Positions 22,442 to 30,995 of a stretch of 64,000 bases of DNA are shown here, in pieces. The stretch covers positions 1 to 64,000 of IMG/VR virus record IMGVR_UViG_3300049846_002561, one strand, 5' to 3'. Both the position numbers and the translations under genes were made by a program. The notes under the pieces were generated by a model. That model did no database searches. It had not been told where the DNA came from and saw only the letters and a program-made list of their open reading frames with translations. Source of the DNA: a virus. Within the stretch, counting starts at the first letter, position 1. Each line of letters starts with the position of its first letter.

Positions 22442-22988
22442 GCTAAAGCAGATGTACCCTGAGCTTAACTCCAACAAGAAGTTCAAGGATCTGTCCGGGG
22501 AAGAACTTCTTTTTGTTTGGTACTATGCATGTAAGTCCAGTCCCATAGACCCTTCATTGCCAGATGCTTTAAGGGCAAATACTGCCGCCGCAGAATCAAT
22601 AAAAAGGGACAAAGCCAAAAGAGAGAAGTTCTCAAACCTAGATTTCCCCGAGCGCATAAAAGAGGCTATAGAGGAAATGGAGAAGTACAATCCAGACGTC
22701 AGGATGGTAGCTAAAAGGATCATTCAGAACAGCTTCAACATGCTCGAAAAAATGTCAAACACCTCGATCGATCAGTTTGAAACAGTTGAAGACGACGGCA
22801 AGGGGAACTCCATAAAAAAAATAGACTGGTCCGGAAGGAAACAGTTCGTTGATACCGTAGCGAAAATAGCAGACACCATGCCCGCTCTGATCGCTCAAAT
22901 GGAACAGGGATATGGCATTGTTGACGAAAAGGGAGAAAACGCATCAGAAAAAATTATTGACATATACCACTCAAGAAAAGAAGAATGA
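22401..22988 (+). CDS. Hypothetical protein between terminase and portal
   Basis: The 195-aa protein begins 41 nt inside the terminase gene and ends with ATGA overlap to the portal gene. It is charged and helical (FPERIKEAIEEMEKYNPDVR, then RIIQNSFNMLEKM). It has no recognised motif. The fixed position between TerL and portal suggests a packaging or portal accessory role. Confidence 0.6.
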   Translation: MENVQILFKPKEGKLKQMYPELNSNKKFKDLSGEELLFVWYYACKSSPIDPSLPDALRANTAAAESIKRDKAKREKFSNLDFPERIKEAIEEMEKYNPDVRMVAKRIIQNSFNMLEKMSNTSIDQFETVEDDGKGNSIKKIDWSGRKQFVDTVAKIADTMPALIAQMEQGYGIVDEKGENASEKIIDIYHSRKEE

Positions 22989-25258
22989 TATTTTTAATAG
23001 ACACCTCAGAGTCCAGGCCAGACATGCTGGAAGGATCCAAAGATGAAAAGTATCATCTTTCAATGGCAAGGTACGCCGTTGGGCAAGCAAACACCCAGAA
23101 ACACCTGGAATTTGTGTCAAACATTGAGAGGAACAGACGCTTCTACGCCGGAGATCAATGGTACCTTCAGGAAGACACCGAGACTTTTTTTAAAGACGAG
23201 AACAACCAAGAAAGGAACAGGATAAAGGTTATAAACAATACCATCCGTCCAATGGTTGAGAACTACAGGGGTAACGCCATAAGGATGCAAATAAACGCCA
23301 ACGCAAAAAGCATCTCACCACTGGCTATATCTAGAAGGCAAAAGATCCTCTCAAAGATGCTTTTCTTCACAGACATAGCAAACGAAGAAGGCAACCCATT
23401 TAAGCAAGATCTCCAAAAAAGACTGCCCATAGGTAATAGTCAATCTGAAACTGAAGACACTTTTAATAATCTTTATACCGACAGGTATGTAGAAACGATC
23501 AACGACCTTCTGTCGTTTGTTTCAGATAAAAATAAATTTCAGTCAAGGCAGGTGCGAGCAGCCGAAGACCTGGCTTTATGTGGCCTTGCGGTAATGAAAG
23601 ATTTTGAATCAGGAGGGCACCAATACTTTGACCTCGTTCCGCCAGAGCACTTTATATGGGATCGATCGTGCAAGGAAAGCGACCTTTCAGATTCTGAGTT
23701 CATGGGAGAGCTCAAGTACATGACCCTTTCTGATATAAATGAAGAGGCGCCTAATTTAACGGCGGATGAAAGGAAATCTATACAAGCGTACATCGCTTCA
23801 GGTTCAAACACAAATGCCAATGGAAGCACCCTTGAGGCCGGCGTAGAAACGAAATATACATACGGCGGAAGGTGCCCCGTTTTCTACATGGTATGGAAGG
23901 ATACAGAGAAGCATGAATATGGATACGTGAAGGATCCGTTTGGATATCCATACTTTACAAGGATAAATCACAAAGAGGACTGGGAAGATGCGCCTAAATA
24001 CACCGACAAGGACCTTATTGAAGTTGACTCCGTAAGGTCAAGGAGATTACTGAAGGGTAAACTCAAGGCCTCCGTGTACACAGACGTAATAAGATACTGC
24101 AACTTTATTCCAAGGGAAGTTCTTTTAAGCCCAACGAATGCCGACAAAGAAAAGATTCACGACGTAATACTAGAGTGGGGACTCCTTCCTTATCAGGAAA
24201 CAGAAAACCTTGATGTTAGCAACGTCAACTATCCATACAAATGCTGCACGTGGGCATACGTGGATGGACAGGTGCTATCGCCCGTTGATGACGCCATAAG
24301 CCCTCAGAGGATGATAAATAGGGTTCTATCTGTTGCCGAAAATCAAATCAATAACTCACGGGGATCGGGAACGTTCTACGACAAGTCAATGGTAGATCCG
24401 CAGGATGGAGAGGCAGAGATGCTGAGGAACATGAACCAGTCTAAACCGGTTGGAATAAACGCAAAGGGAAGGGGCATCCAAAACGCCGTTAGCCAATACG
24501 ATACAACGGTAAAGAACGGAACAATGACGCTCTTTAACATCGTTTCACTGATGTCTGACTACACCCAAAAGATGACAGGCATAAACGAGGCTATCAAAGG
24601 AGAGTCTACTGGCTCAGACCAGCTTGTGGGCGTTACCCAGCTAATGATCCAAAGGGGATCTTTAATGCAAGAACCGTTCTATAACGCGATCACGAGCCTA
24701 TACCTTCAGTGTTATCAGTCAATAGCCTCTAGGGGCGTGAAAATATATGCCGACAACGAAAGGGAACTCACCATTGCCGTTGGAGACGTGGGGGCTAAGA
24801 TTGTAAACATAACAAAAGACATGAAGCTCGAAGACTTCAGGGTCTTTGTGAAGAGAGATAATCCAGACGATGTACTCGTTCAATCAGGAAATCAAATGCT
24901 TACCTTCTTGCTACAAATGCAACTCATAAACAATGAGGACTTCGCTCTTATGTATGGAAGGTTCACCCCAGACATGATCACCGCGTCACTCAGAAAGAAA
25001 GCCCTGGAGAACAAAGAGCTAGGAAAGATGCAAGCCCAACAGGAACAGCAGCAGTCCGAAGCCGCAATGATGGAAGCTCAAAAGGCACAGGCTCAGCAAG
25101 AGATGATGTACAACGAGGCCGTGGCAAGGGACGACATCAAAGACCTACAAAACAAAAAGCACGAAGAGAGATTGCAGGCCATGAAAAATCTAGGCTCTAT
25201 TGCCAAGAACAGTCCAATGGCCCAAAGAAAAATACTGGAAGACTCAAAAAATTTGTAG
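22985..25258 (+). CDS. Portal protein
   Basis: The 757-aa protein forms the dodecameric gate of the capsid by family inference. Supporting features are its position after TerL, its length, the N-terminal segment RNRRFYAGDQWY typical of portals (small domain contacting substrate), and the conserved portal-like helix region MTGINEAIKGESTGSDQLVG. A Gln/Ala-rich helical C-terminus (QQEQQQSEAAMMEAQKAQAQ) resembles the barrel/crown of podovirus portals. It overlaps the upstream gene by 4 nt. Confidence 0.82.
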   Translation: MIFLIDTSESRPDMLEGSKDEKYHLSMARYAVGQANTQKHLEFVSNIERNRRFYAGDQWYLQEDTETFFKDENNQERNRIKVINNTIRPMVENYRGNAIRMQINANAKSISPLAISRRQKILSKMLFFTDIANEEGNPFKQDLQKRLPIGNSQSETEDTFNNLYTDRYVETINDLLSFVSDKNKFQSRQVRAAEDLALCGLAVMKDFESGGHQYFDLVPPEHFIWDRSCKESDLSDSEFMGELKYMTLSDINEEAPNLTADERKSIQAYIASGSNTNANGSTLEAGVETKYTYGGRCPVFYMVWKDTEKHEYGYVKDPFGYPYFTRINHKEDWEDAPKYTDKDLIEVDSVRSRRLLKGKLKASVYTDVIRYCNFIPREVLLSPTNADKEKIHDVILEWGLLPYQETENLDVSNVNYPYKCCTWAYVDGQVLSPVDDAISPQRMINRVLSVAENQINNSRGSGTFYDKSMVDPQDGEAEMLRNMNQSKPVGINAKGRGIQNAVSQYDTTVKNGTMTLFNIVSLMSDYTQKMTGINEAIKGESTGSDQLVGVTQLMIQRGSLMQEPFYNAITSLYLQCYQSIASRGVKIYADNERELTIAVGDVGAKIVNITKDMKLEDFRVFVKRDNPDDVLVQSGNQMLTFLLQMQLINNEDFALMYGRFTPDMITASLRKKALENKELGKMQAQQEQQQSEAAMMEAQKAQAQQEMMYNEAVARDDIKDLQNKKHEERLQAMKNLGSIAKNSPMAQRKILEDSKNL

Positions 25259-25283
25259 GAAATGTCGGAAATTCATATATTTG
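25252..25283 (+). promoter_or_regulatory. Bacteroidota-type promoter for scaffold and capsid genes
   Basis: TTTG at 25252-25255 and TATATTTG at 25276-25283 are 20 nt apart, a perfect consensus overlapping the portal stop. The scaffold ATG lies 40 nt downstream after an A-rich leader. Confidence 0.75.
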
Positions 25284-25323
25284 CGTCAGTTCTTTTTAAT
25301 TAGTCTAAATAAAAATACGAAAA

Positions 25324-26583
25324 ATGGATACAGGAAAAAAAGAAGAAGCCCCGAAAAGCAACGTCATAGACATACTTGGGGGATTAGCTGACCCAAAAGT
25401 TCTAGGAGAAGTTGTGGCATTGGAGAAGAAAAAGACGGAAGAGGGGACCGGAAATAAAAATGAGGCGCCTAATCTGGAAAACGGAAACGGTGAATCTCAA
25501 GAAGAAGGAGAGCAGGAGGGTGAAAAAACGGTAAAGAAAAACAATGCTACCGATAAAAACGAAACCTCAACAGTAAATGAGACGGAGGAAGAGGAAGGTG
25601 GCGCAAACGAAGAGGAGCAAGAGGAAGAAGAGGGGCAAGAAGAAGAAATTGAAATACCGGATAATAAGTTTGGTTTCAAGAAGAAAAAGAAAGAGGTAAA
25701 GAAAGAAATCAAAATTGAAAAATTCGACGATATCCCTTCGGTGATAAAGTCGAAATATGGCCAGGACATTAAAGATCCAAAGGTGCTGGCCAAGTTCTTT
25801 GAAAAGTCAGTAGACAAGTGGAGAGCCGATTCCCAGAACCTTGAAAAGGTTTCTAAAGAGCTTAACGAAGTGAAAGCTCAAAAGGATAACGCCATCTCTT
25901 TGTTTGAGAACATGCCTTCAGACCTGTTGGAAGCCACAAAAGCGCACTACAGGGGTGAAGACTATAAAAAGTATCTCAACCAAGGATCGCTTGATTTTAC
26001 TAAAGAGAAACACAGTACAAAAGCTCTCGTAAATCACTATTTTAAAGGTGAATTTACGGACGATGATTTTGAAGCGGAAGAGAAGTCAAAAGCTCTCATT
26101 ATCGCTGAAAAAGAGTCGATTGCTAAATATGAGGCAGAGAAGAAGGACCGAGAACAACGTGCTAAACTACATGTGGAGCAGGCTGAGAAAAAAACAAAAG
26201 CCTACGCCGCGTCAGTAAAAAGTTCCGTTGAGGCTCTAAAAAAAGACTTCCCTGATATGGCTGCAGATGTTATAGAAGACATCAATAGCACCCTTTCAAG
26301 TGGTCAACTGTTGTCCAAATTCTTCAACTCCGACGGAACGCTCAAGCCAACTGCCGCTAAAATGCTTGCGCTTGCCGAACACGGAGAGTCCTTTATTGCG
26401 CAGCTGATGGAAGTAGCGGAAAGACAAGGTGAATCCCAAGCGAATGAACGCTTTGTTGACAGGGCAAGAAAAAAACCCGTAGCAAGCAAAAAGCACGGAG
26501 CCACCGAAAAAGTACGAAAAGAAGTTGCTGAAAAGATCGAAGAACTCATACCCTCTCAGATAGTAGGGAAGAGAACGTTTTAA
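25324..26583 (+). CDS. Scaffold protein
   Basis: The 419-aa protein is very acidic in its first third (runs of Glu around residues 90-118). It then becomes Lys-rich and strongly coiled-coil (about 230-310, EEKSKALIIAEKESIAKYEA), with a basic C-terminus (RARKKPVASKKH). This composition, the absence of enzyme motifs and the position immediately before the major capsid gene identify an assembly scaffold. It would fill the prohead and be released or degraded. It has its own promoter at 25252-25283. Confidence 0.78.
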   Translation: MDTGKKEEAPKSNVIDILGGLADPKVLGEVVALEKKKTEEGTGNKNEAPNLENGNGESQEEGEQEGEKTVKKNNATDKNETSTVNETEEEEGGANEEEQEEEEGQEEEIEIPDNKFGFKKKKKEVKKEIKIEKFDDIPSVIKSKYGQDIKDPKVLAKFFEKSVDKWRADSQNLEKVSKELNEVKAQKDNAISLFENMPSDLLEATKAHYRGEDYKKYLNQGSLDFTKEKHSTKALVNHYFKGEFTDDDFEAEEKSKALIIAEKESIAKYEAEKKDREQRAKLHVEQAEKKTKAYAASVKSSVEALKKDFPDMAADVIEDINSTLSSGQLLSKFFNSDGTLKPTAAKMLALAEHGESFIAQLMEVAERQGESQANERFVDRARKKPVASKKHGATEKVRKEVAEKIEELIPSQIVGKRTF

Positions 26584-26601
26584 TCTTAAACAAAAAGCAA
26601 T

Positions 26602-27876
26602 ATGTCACAAAAAGCATACACTCCCGGGATCGGAAACAGCATCTTCGGGATGTTGACAGCAAACCCTCAGTCGTCAAACTATGGCACTGAATCAGGTTAT
26701 TCTCCAACGGAGACCAACCTTATCGCAAAGGCGATTAAAAATGCAATCTTTGACTCTGCCCCTGAGCAGTTCAACGCTTTGCGCCTCATCTTCGAAAAGC
26801 CGATGGAAGAAAAGCTCGGTCGCGAATTTGAGTACCTCGAGAAAACATTCGGACGTAGCGCCCTGGAAGCTACTGCAGGTGTAGCGGCTCAGCCAGCAGT
26901 GGTTGGTGTCCCTCAGACGCAGGTGATTCCTATGACCGCGAACTCCGTGAGCCGTATCACCCCGGACCTCATCATTGTTTACCCAAATAACGCAAAGGCT
27001 GTGATCAAGTCGATCGCCGGTCTTAACGTTACCGTTGAGTCTCAAACAAGTGACGGCCTGCCTGCGGTTTCAAATGGAGACGTGTTCTCTATTATGTCTA
27101 CCATCCAGGCAGATGGAATGGACTACTTCTCGAACTACGAGAGGATGGAGACCATCACCCGCTACAACTACATTCAGGAGTTCCTGCGCGCTCGTCGTTG
27201 GACCAGAATGGAGCTTGCCCAATTCGAGAACCTCGGCACAACCGACTACCTCGTAAAGGACAAGGCGGAGACCATCCGTCAGCTTCGCGTTGACTTGTTC
27301 AATGCGTTCTTCAACGGACAGCGCGGTGAGTTCCAAATCAGCAACAACTACGTGACAACCGCCATGGGAGGAATCTTCCCTACAATGGTTGACGCTGGTT
27401 CTGCTAACGCGAACCCAACCCTCGCCGGATTGATCCCTGTGTTCAAGTCCCTTGCCTTCAATACCAACTTCAAGGCAGAAGGTGGAACCCGTTTCATCTA
27501 CGGAACTCAGGAGATCCTTCATGAGTTGAGCGGAGTGTTCAAAGAGCCAGGCTTGCGCTATGCTCCAAACGACACCATCGCGTCCATGGACCTCAAGAAG
27601 TACAATTTCGGTGGAATGAACTTCGTTCCGGTTCCTTGTGAGCTGTTCCGCGAAGTGTCTTGCTTCCCTGCCGATTGGGCTCGCAGGATCCTCGTTCTCG
27701 ATCAGGAAACGATCTCCCCTGTAAGGATGAAAGGTATTCCTTACATGAGCGTAGGTCAAACCCTTGATCGTGGAGCCAACGGTACTCGCGAGAACTTCAA
27801 GGACTTCTACATCGAAGCAAACCTGTCACTCCAATTCCACAACCCACTTGGGTCGTTCTGGATCGACATCCAATAA
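26602..27876 (+). CDS. Major capsid protein (HK97-fold)
   Basis: The 424-aa protein follows the scaffold gene, has a phage MCP-like length and composition, and reads like HK97-fold capsids: an N-arm, a long helix (ALRLIFEKPMEEKLGREFEY), a strand-rich P/A domain (SRITPDLIIVYPNNAKAVIK), and a C-terminal segment ending LGSFWIDIQ. Codon use is strongly biased to C/G-ending forms compared with its neighbours, consistent with very high expression. A strong terminator follows immediately. An A-rich leader replaces a Shine-Dalgarno. Confidence 0.85.
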   Translation: MSQKAYTPGIGNSIFGMLTANPQSSNYGTESGYSPTETNLIAKAIKNAIFDSAPEQFNALRLIFEKPMEEKLGREFEYLEKTFGRSALEATAGVAAQPAVVGVPQTQVIPMTANSVSRITPDLIIVYPNNAKAVIKSIAGLNVTVESQTSDGLPAVSNGDVFSIMSTIQADGMDYFSNYERMETITRYNYIQEFLRARRWTRMELAQFENLGTTDYLVKDKAETIRQLRVDLFNAFFNGQRGEFQISNNYVTTAMGGIFPTMVDAGSANANPTLAGLIPVFKSLAFNTNFKAEGGTRFIYGTQEILHELSGVFKEPGLRYAPNDTIASMDLKKYNFGGMNFVPVPCELFREVSCFPADWARRILVLDQETISPVRMKGIPYMSVGQTLDRGANGTRENFKDFYIEANLSLQFHNPLGSFWIDIQ

Positions 27877-27883
27877 TCCAATC

Positions 27884-27918
27884 GGGGAGCAGTGACGCAA
27901 TCATTGCTCCCCTTTTAT
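27884..27918 (+). terminator. Strong terminator or attenuator after the capsid gene
   Basis: A 12-bp stem with one G-T pair (27884-27895 with 27901-27912), loop CGCAA, is followed by TTTTATT. Partial read-through would lower expression of downstream head genes relative to the capsid gene. Confidence 0.85.
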
Positions 27919-27939
27919 TAAAACAAAAAAACACGAAAC

Positions 27940-28701
27940 ATGTCATTAGAAAAAGGATCAGAAAAACAAAAAGAGAACACAGACCTCAACACCCAGGCTC
28001 TACTGGAAATCGTAAGAGATCTACAAAAAGAGATCAAAACTCTCAAAGAAGAAAGGTCAACAAACACAGCTGGAATAGACCCATCTCTGATGGCTGAAAT
28101 TTTTGCGAAAGCAAACGTTGCAGCCGAAAAGCAAAGAACCCTTGACTTTTCAAAAGGGATAAAGGAAGAGGAGATTCCTGCGGATGACTATCTAAAAGAG
28201 GGCGTAGTTTTTTGCGCTCCGTTTACCATGTACGCCATTGCAGACGACCGCAGAAAAGGCCACGTGGTTAGGCTTCCTTACAACAAGGAGTCTATATTTT
28301 TTAAGTACCAGGGAACAAGAAAGAACGTTTCTGGTAAGCAAACCTCCCTCGCATCATTTTCTACATACACCTCATACAGCAAGAAGGAAGCTGAGTGGTT
28401 AAGAAACCACACCATGTTTAATGTCATGTTTTACGAGTCAAGCAACCAAGCTATTAGCGTAGACGTTGTGAGGGCTCAGAAACTGGCAAGGATCATGACC
28501 TCCCTGGCAGCATTTGAGATGCCAAGCATCCTTAGCAGATGTAAGGAGAATGACGTTCCTATCGGAACCGATATCGGAGTAATGAAGGCTGCCCTTGCCC
28601 AGAAGATGCTCGAAAGAGAAATGGCATCAGAAAGGACAAGTATCCAAAACCGACTTGCCGAGATCGAAAAAGAAAAGGCCCTATTGATGGGTAATCAATA
28701 A
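27940..28701 (+). CDS. Hypothetical head-region protein
   Basis: The 253-aa protein has a helical, Lys/Glu-rich N-terminus (LEIVRDLQKEIKTLKEE), a central beta-rich part (VVFCAPFTMYAIADDRRKGH) and a helical C-terminus. It follows the capsid gene after the terminator, with an A-rich leader. It could be a head decoration, a minor capsid or a neck protein. No family is recognised. Confidence 0.6.
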   Translation: MSLEKGSEKQKENTDLNTQALLEIVRDLQKEIKTLKEERSTNTAGIDPSLMAEIFAKANVAAEKQRTLDFSKGIKEEEIPADDYLKEGVVFCAPFTMYAIADDRRKGHVVRLPYNKESIFFKYQGTRKNVSGKQTSLASFSTYTSYSKKEAEWLRNHTMFNVMFYESSNQAISVDVVRAQKLARIMTSLAAFEMPSILSRCKENDVPIGTDIGVMKAALAQKMLEREMASERTSIQNRLAEIEKEKALLMGNQ

Positions 28702-28715
28702 AATTGCTATATTTG
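28683..28715 (+). promoter_or_regulatory. Bacteroidota-type promoter, leaderless
   Basis: ATTG at 28683-28686 and TATATTTG at 28708-28715 are 21 nt apart. The chosen ATG is at 28719, 4 nt after the -7 box. An in-frame TTG further upstream lies inside the -7 region and is rejected as a start. Confidence 0.65.
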
Positions 28716-28718
28716 TGC

Positions 28719-29483
28719 ATGCCCATTTCGGTCTTAGCATTGCACAATCAAATTCTAGCAGAGCTTGACGCTGAAGGTTCTGATCGATATACGTTTGATC
28801 AGGATACCAAGTACGCTATTAATGCAGCTCAAGACATTGTTGTGGCGCTTTTCAACGAGGCGTTTGCTCAAAATAAGTTATCCCCGGAACAGTTAAGGGA
28901 TCTTACCAAAACAAAGGTATGGCAAGCGAATCAATACTCAAGGGTTGCATTTAAAGAGTCTGAGACAGGACATTCGTTGTGGTCGGTCATAGCGGTATAT
29001 CCGAAACCCCTGTGCAATAAGGGCGTCTCGTCTTCTCCTCAAGACGACAAATCAAAGTCGTTACTGAGGAGTGATATTTCGTTCATCAGTGCAGAGCACT
29101 CAGCAAAGAGGCTTTCTCTCGAAGAGTGGAGTGACAACAAAAAGAATGCCTTCATGCCGGGAAACACCGTTCTCTCCGGTGGACTTGCGGAATACGGGTA
29201 TCTTGATTTCTCGGACTACTCATCGTCTTCATATTCTGGAAACTCAGGTGAGCCGGAACTAGAAGTGCGACCAGCGATACCCGGACAACTAGTGGCAATA
29301 TCTTATTTAAAACACCCGAATAGGATATCAACAACAAGCGACTCTATAGAATTTCCATCTTCCATGTTTCAGCTTTTTGTTGACATGGCCCTTAATACTA
29401 TTGCCGTTAAGCAGGGCGATGGAACGAACTTGTGGTCTGTTACGTCAGTAAACATTCAAAAACTTGTTAACGCATTATTGTAA
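28719..29483 (+). CDS. Putative neck/ring protein 1
   Basis: The 254-aa protein (start MPISVLALHNQ) is the first of three similar-sized proteins (254, 237 and 266 aa) between capsid and the giant tail protein. Phage connectors and tail-hub rings usually lie here. The helix ALHNQILAELDAEG and later TKYAINAAQDIVVALFNEA recall adaptor (gp6-like) proteins. It ends one base into the next gene. The function is inferred from position and size. Confidence 0.55.
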   Translation: MPISVLALHNQILAELDAEGSDRYTFDQDTKYAINAAQDIVVALFNEAFAQNKLSPEQLRDLTKTKVWQANQYSRVAFKESETGHSLWSVIAVYPKPLCNKGVSSSPQDDKSKSLLRSDISFISAEHSAKRLSLEEWSDNKKNAFMPGNTVLSGGLAEYGYLDFSDYSSSSYSGNSGEPELEVRPAIPGQLVAISYLKHPNRISTTSDSIEFPSSMFQLFVDMALNTIAVKQGDGTNLWSVTSVNIQKLVNALL

Positions 29484-30196
29484 TGGATTCACTAAGGGTA
29501 CATATTGACGAAACGCTGACCACGATCAAGCAGACATTTGATGACAGGACCGTTTCCCGCGCTCAGGTAGCCTATTGCTACATTGTCGCAGCGAATGACT
29601 TGCTATCAAAGCATATCCTTAAAAGGAGATCTGGAGCGTACCTCACGGTATTTGATGATGTCCCCGTAATATCAGCTGAAGCGAGTGAAGTTAAAAACGT
29701 TGTAAAGGACAGGAAATACATCGAGCTTCCGGCAACGATATTTGATTACGATAAGGATGGAGGCATAGAGCTCGTGGCATATACCTCTGACGGAGGTCCA
29801 GGCCAGCCGCCAAGATTTACTAGGGTTCCTTTTACAAGGACTTCCGTTAGCGAGGCTTCGTGGCTTTACCTGCACCCTCAAACGACACCATCCCCAAAAA
29901 CACCATACTATTATCGCGTCGGCAATCTAGTATATTTTTTAGGGGTAGAAAAGGTGCCTCTTAGCGCAGTAGAGATTGGGTTATATGTATCTGTTGATCC
30001 ATTGACGAAGATCGATATAGACGCTCCATTTGACTTCCCTCAAGAGCTCATGCAAACACTCAAGAGGTTAGTGATAGATCTCATCAGGTATAATTGGTTC
30101 TTCCCTAAAGAGAGCGGAAAGAACGAGGGAACAGACGACTCCGGAAAAGCAGCAGTGCCAAAAGTTATTTCAGTAAACGATAGAGAAACTCAATGA
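29483..30196 (+). CDS. Putative neck/ring protein 2
   Basis: The 237-aa protein starts at the last base of the upstream gene (TAATG) and overlaps the next by 4 nt. A helical N-terminus (RAQVAYCYIVAANDLLSKHI) leads to a beta-rich middle and a C-terminal helix pair (MQTLKRLVIDLIRYNWFFP). The architecture and location suit a connector or tail-adaptor ring. No specific family is recognised. Confidence 0.55.
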   Translation: MDSLRVHIDETLTTIKQTFDDRTVSRAQVAYCYIVAANDLLSKHILKRRSGAYLTVFDDVPVISAEASEVKNVVKDRKYIELPATIFDYDKDGGIELVAYTSDGGPGQPPRFTRVPFTRTSVSEASWLYLHPQTTPSPKTPYYYRVGNLVYFLGVEKVPLSAVEIGLYVSVDPLTKIDIDAPFDFPQELMQTLKRLVIDLIRYNWFFPKESGKNEGTDDSGKAAVPKVISVNDRETQ

Positions 30197-30993
30197 ACAC
30201 AGGTTCGTACATAAAGCCGGAGATCATCATATCCAAAGTTGCCATAATGGTTGGAGATACTGAATTTAATTCATTGCCGCGACCGTTCTACAATTCACTC
30301 GTTCAGCAGGCATTTGAAAAATTGGCCTTGGCAACATTCTTTGATGAAAAGAGGGCTGACATAGACCTCAACGGATCACTAGTTCATGACTTGCCGAAAG
30401 ATTGCTTCAATGTGATCAACGTATACATATACAGCGGAACGTCTTGCGATATTACGAAGAGTCATAAAGTGTGGTGGAAGAGAAATTATTACACCAGGGG
30501 CAATGGGTACATTGCAAATCACAAGGGTAACAACGCTGGAGATCCATTCTTTGATAACAGCAATTCATTTCATAGATACGGTCAAGCGTTAGAGGCTAGG
30601 GGCGTTGGAATAGCGCATCAAAACCTTTTGTACTATAATTTCCAGAACGGAAACATAATGCTTAGCTCGTCTTGCCTTTCATCTGGAAACAAACTTCACA
30701 TACACTACCATGGCACCGGATGCGCCGTAGACGAAGCTCCGATCATTCCCATCTTTTTAAGGGAGGCCATGGAGGATTACGTGATAACCCAGGCTTTACT
30801 TGCGCGTATCGCCAATGATAACGGGGATGTAAGAAAGTGGCAAGCCCTTTACCAAATACACGACGCCAAGCTAAGCCACCCTTTTACCGGATCGTGGGTA
30901 CGTGCAGAGGAAGCTGTTAAATCAATGAATAGCTCTCAACGAAGTGAACTCAAAGATTACCTAAGCAAGGCTGCTTGGGCAAATGATCTTTAA
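30193..30993 (+). CDS. Putative neck/ring protein 3
   Basis: The 266-aa protein has an N-terminal helix (YNSLVQQAFEKLALATFFDE), a beta-rich centre with several His/Tyr residues (KLHIHYHG) and a C-terminal helical region (AMEDYVITQALLARI). Size and order match the previous two genes, and it is coupled to the second by ATGA. It probably forms part of the head-tail interface. Confidence 0.55.
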   Translation: MNTGSYIKPEIIISKVAIMVGDTEFNSLPRPFYNSLVQQAFEKLALATFFDEKRADIDLNGSLVHDLPKDCFNVINVYIYSGTSCDITKSHKVWWKRNYYTRGNGYIANHKGNNAGDPFFDNSNSFHRYGQALEARGVGIAHQNLLYYNFQNGNIMLSSSCLSSGNKLHIHYHGTGCAVDEAPIIPIFLREAMEDYVITQALLARIANDNGDVRKWQALYQIHDAKLSHPFTGSWVRAEEAVKSMNSSQRSELKDYLSKAAWANDL

Positions 30994-30995
30994 TT

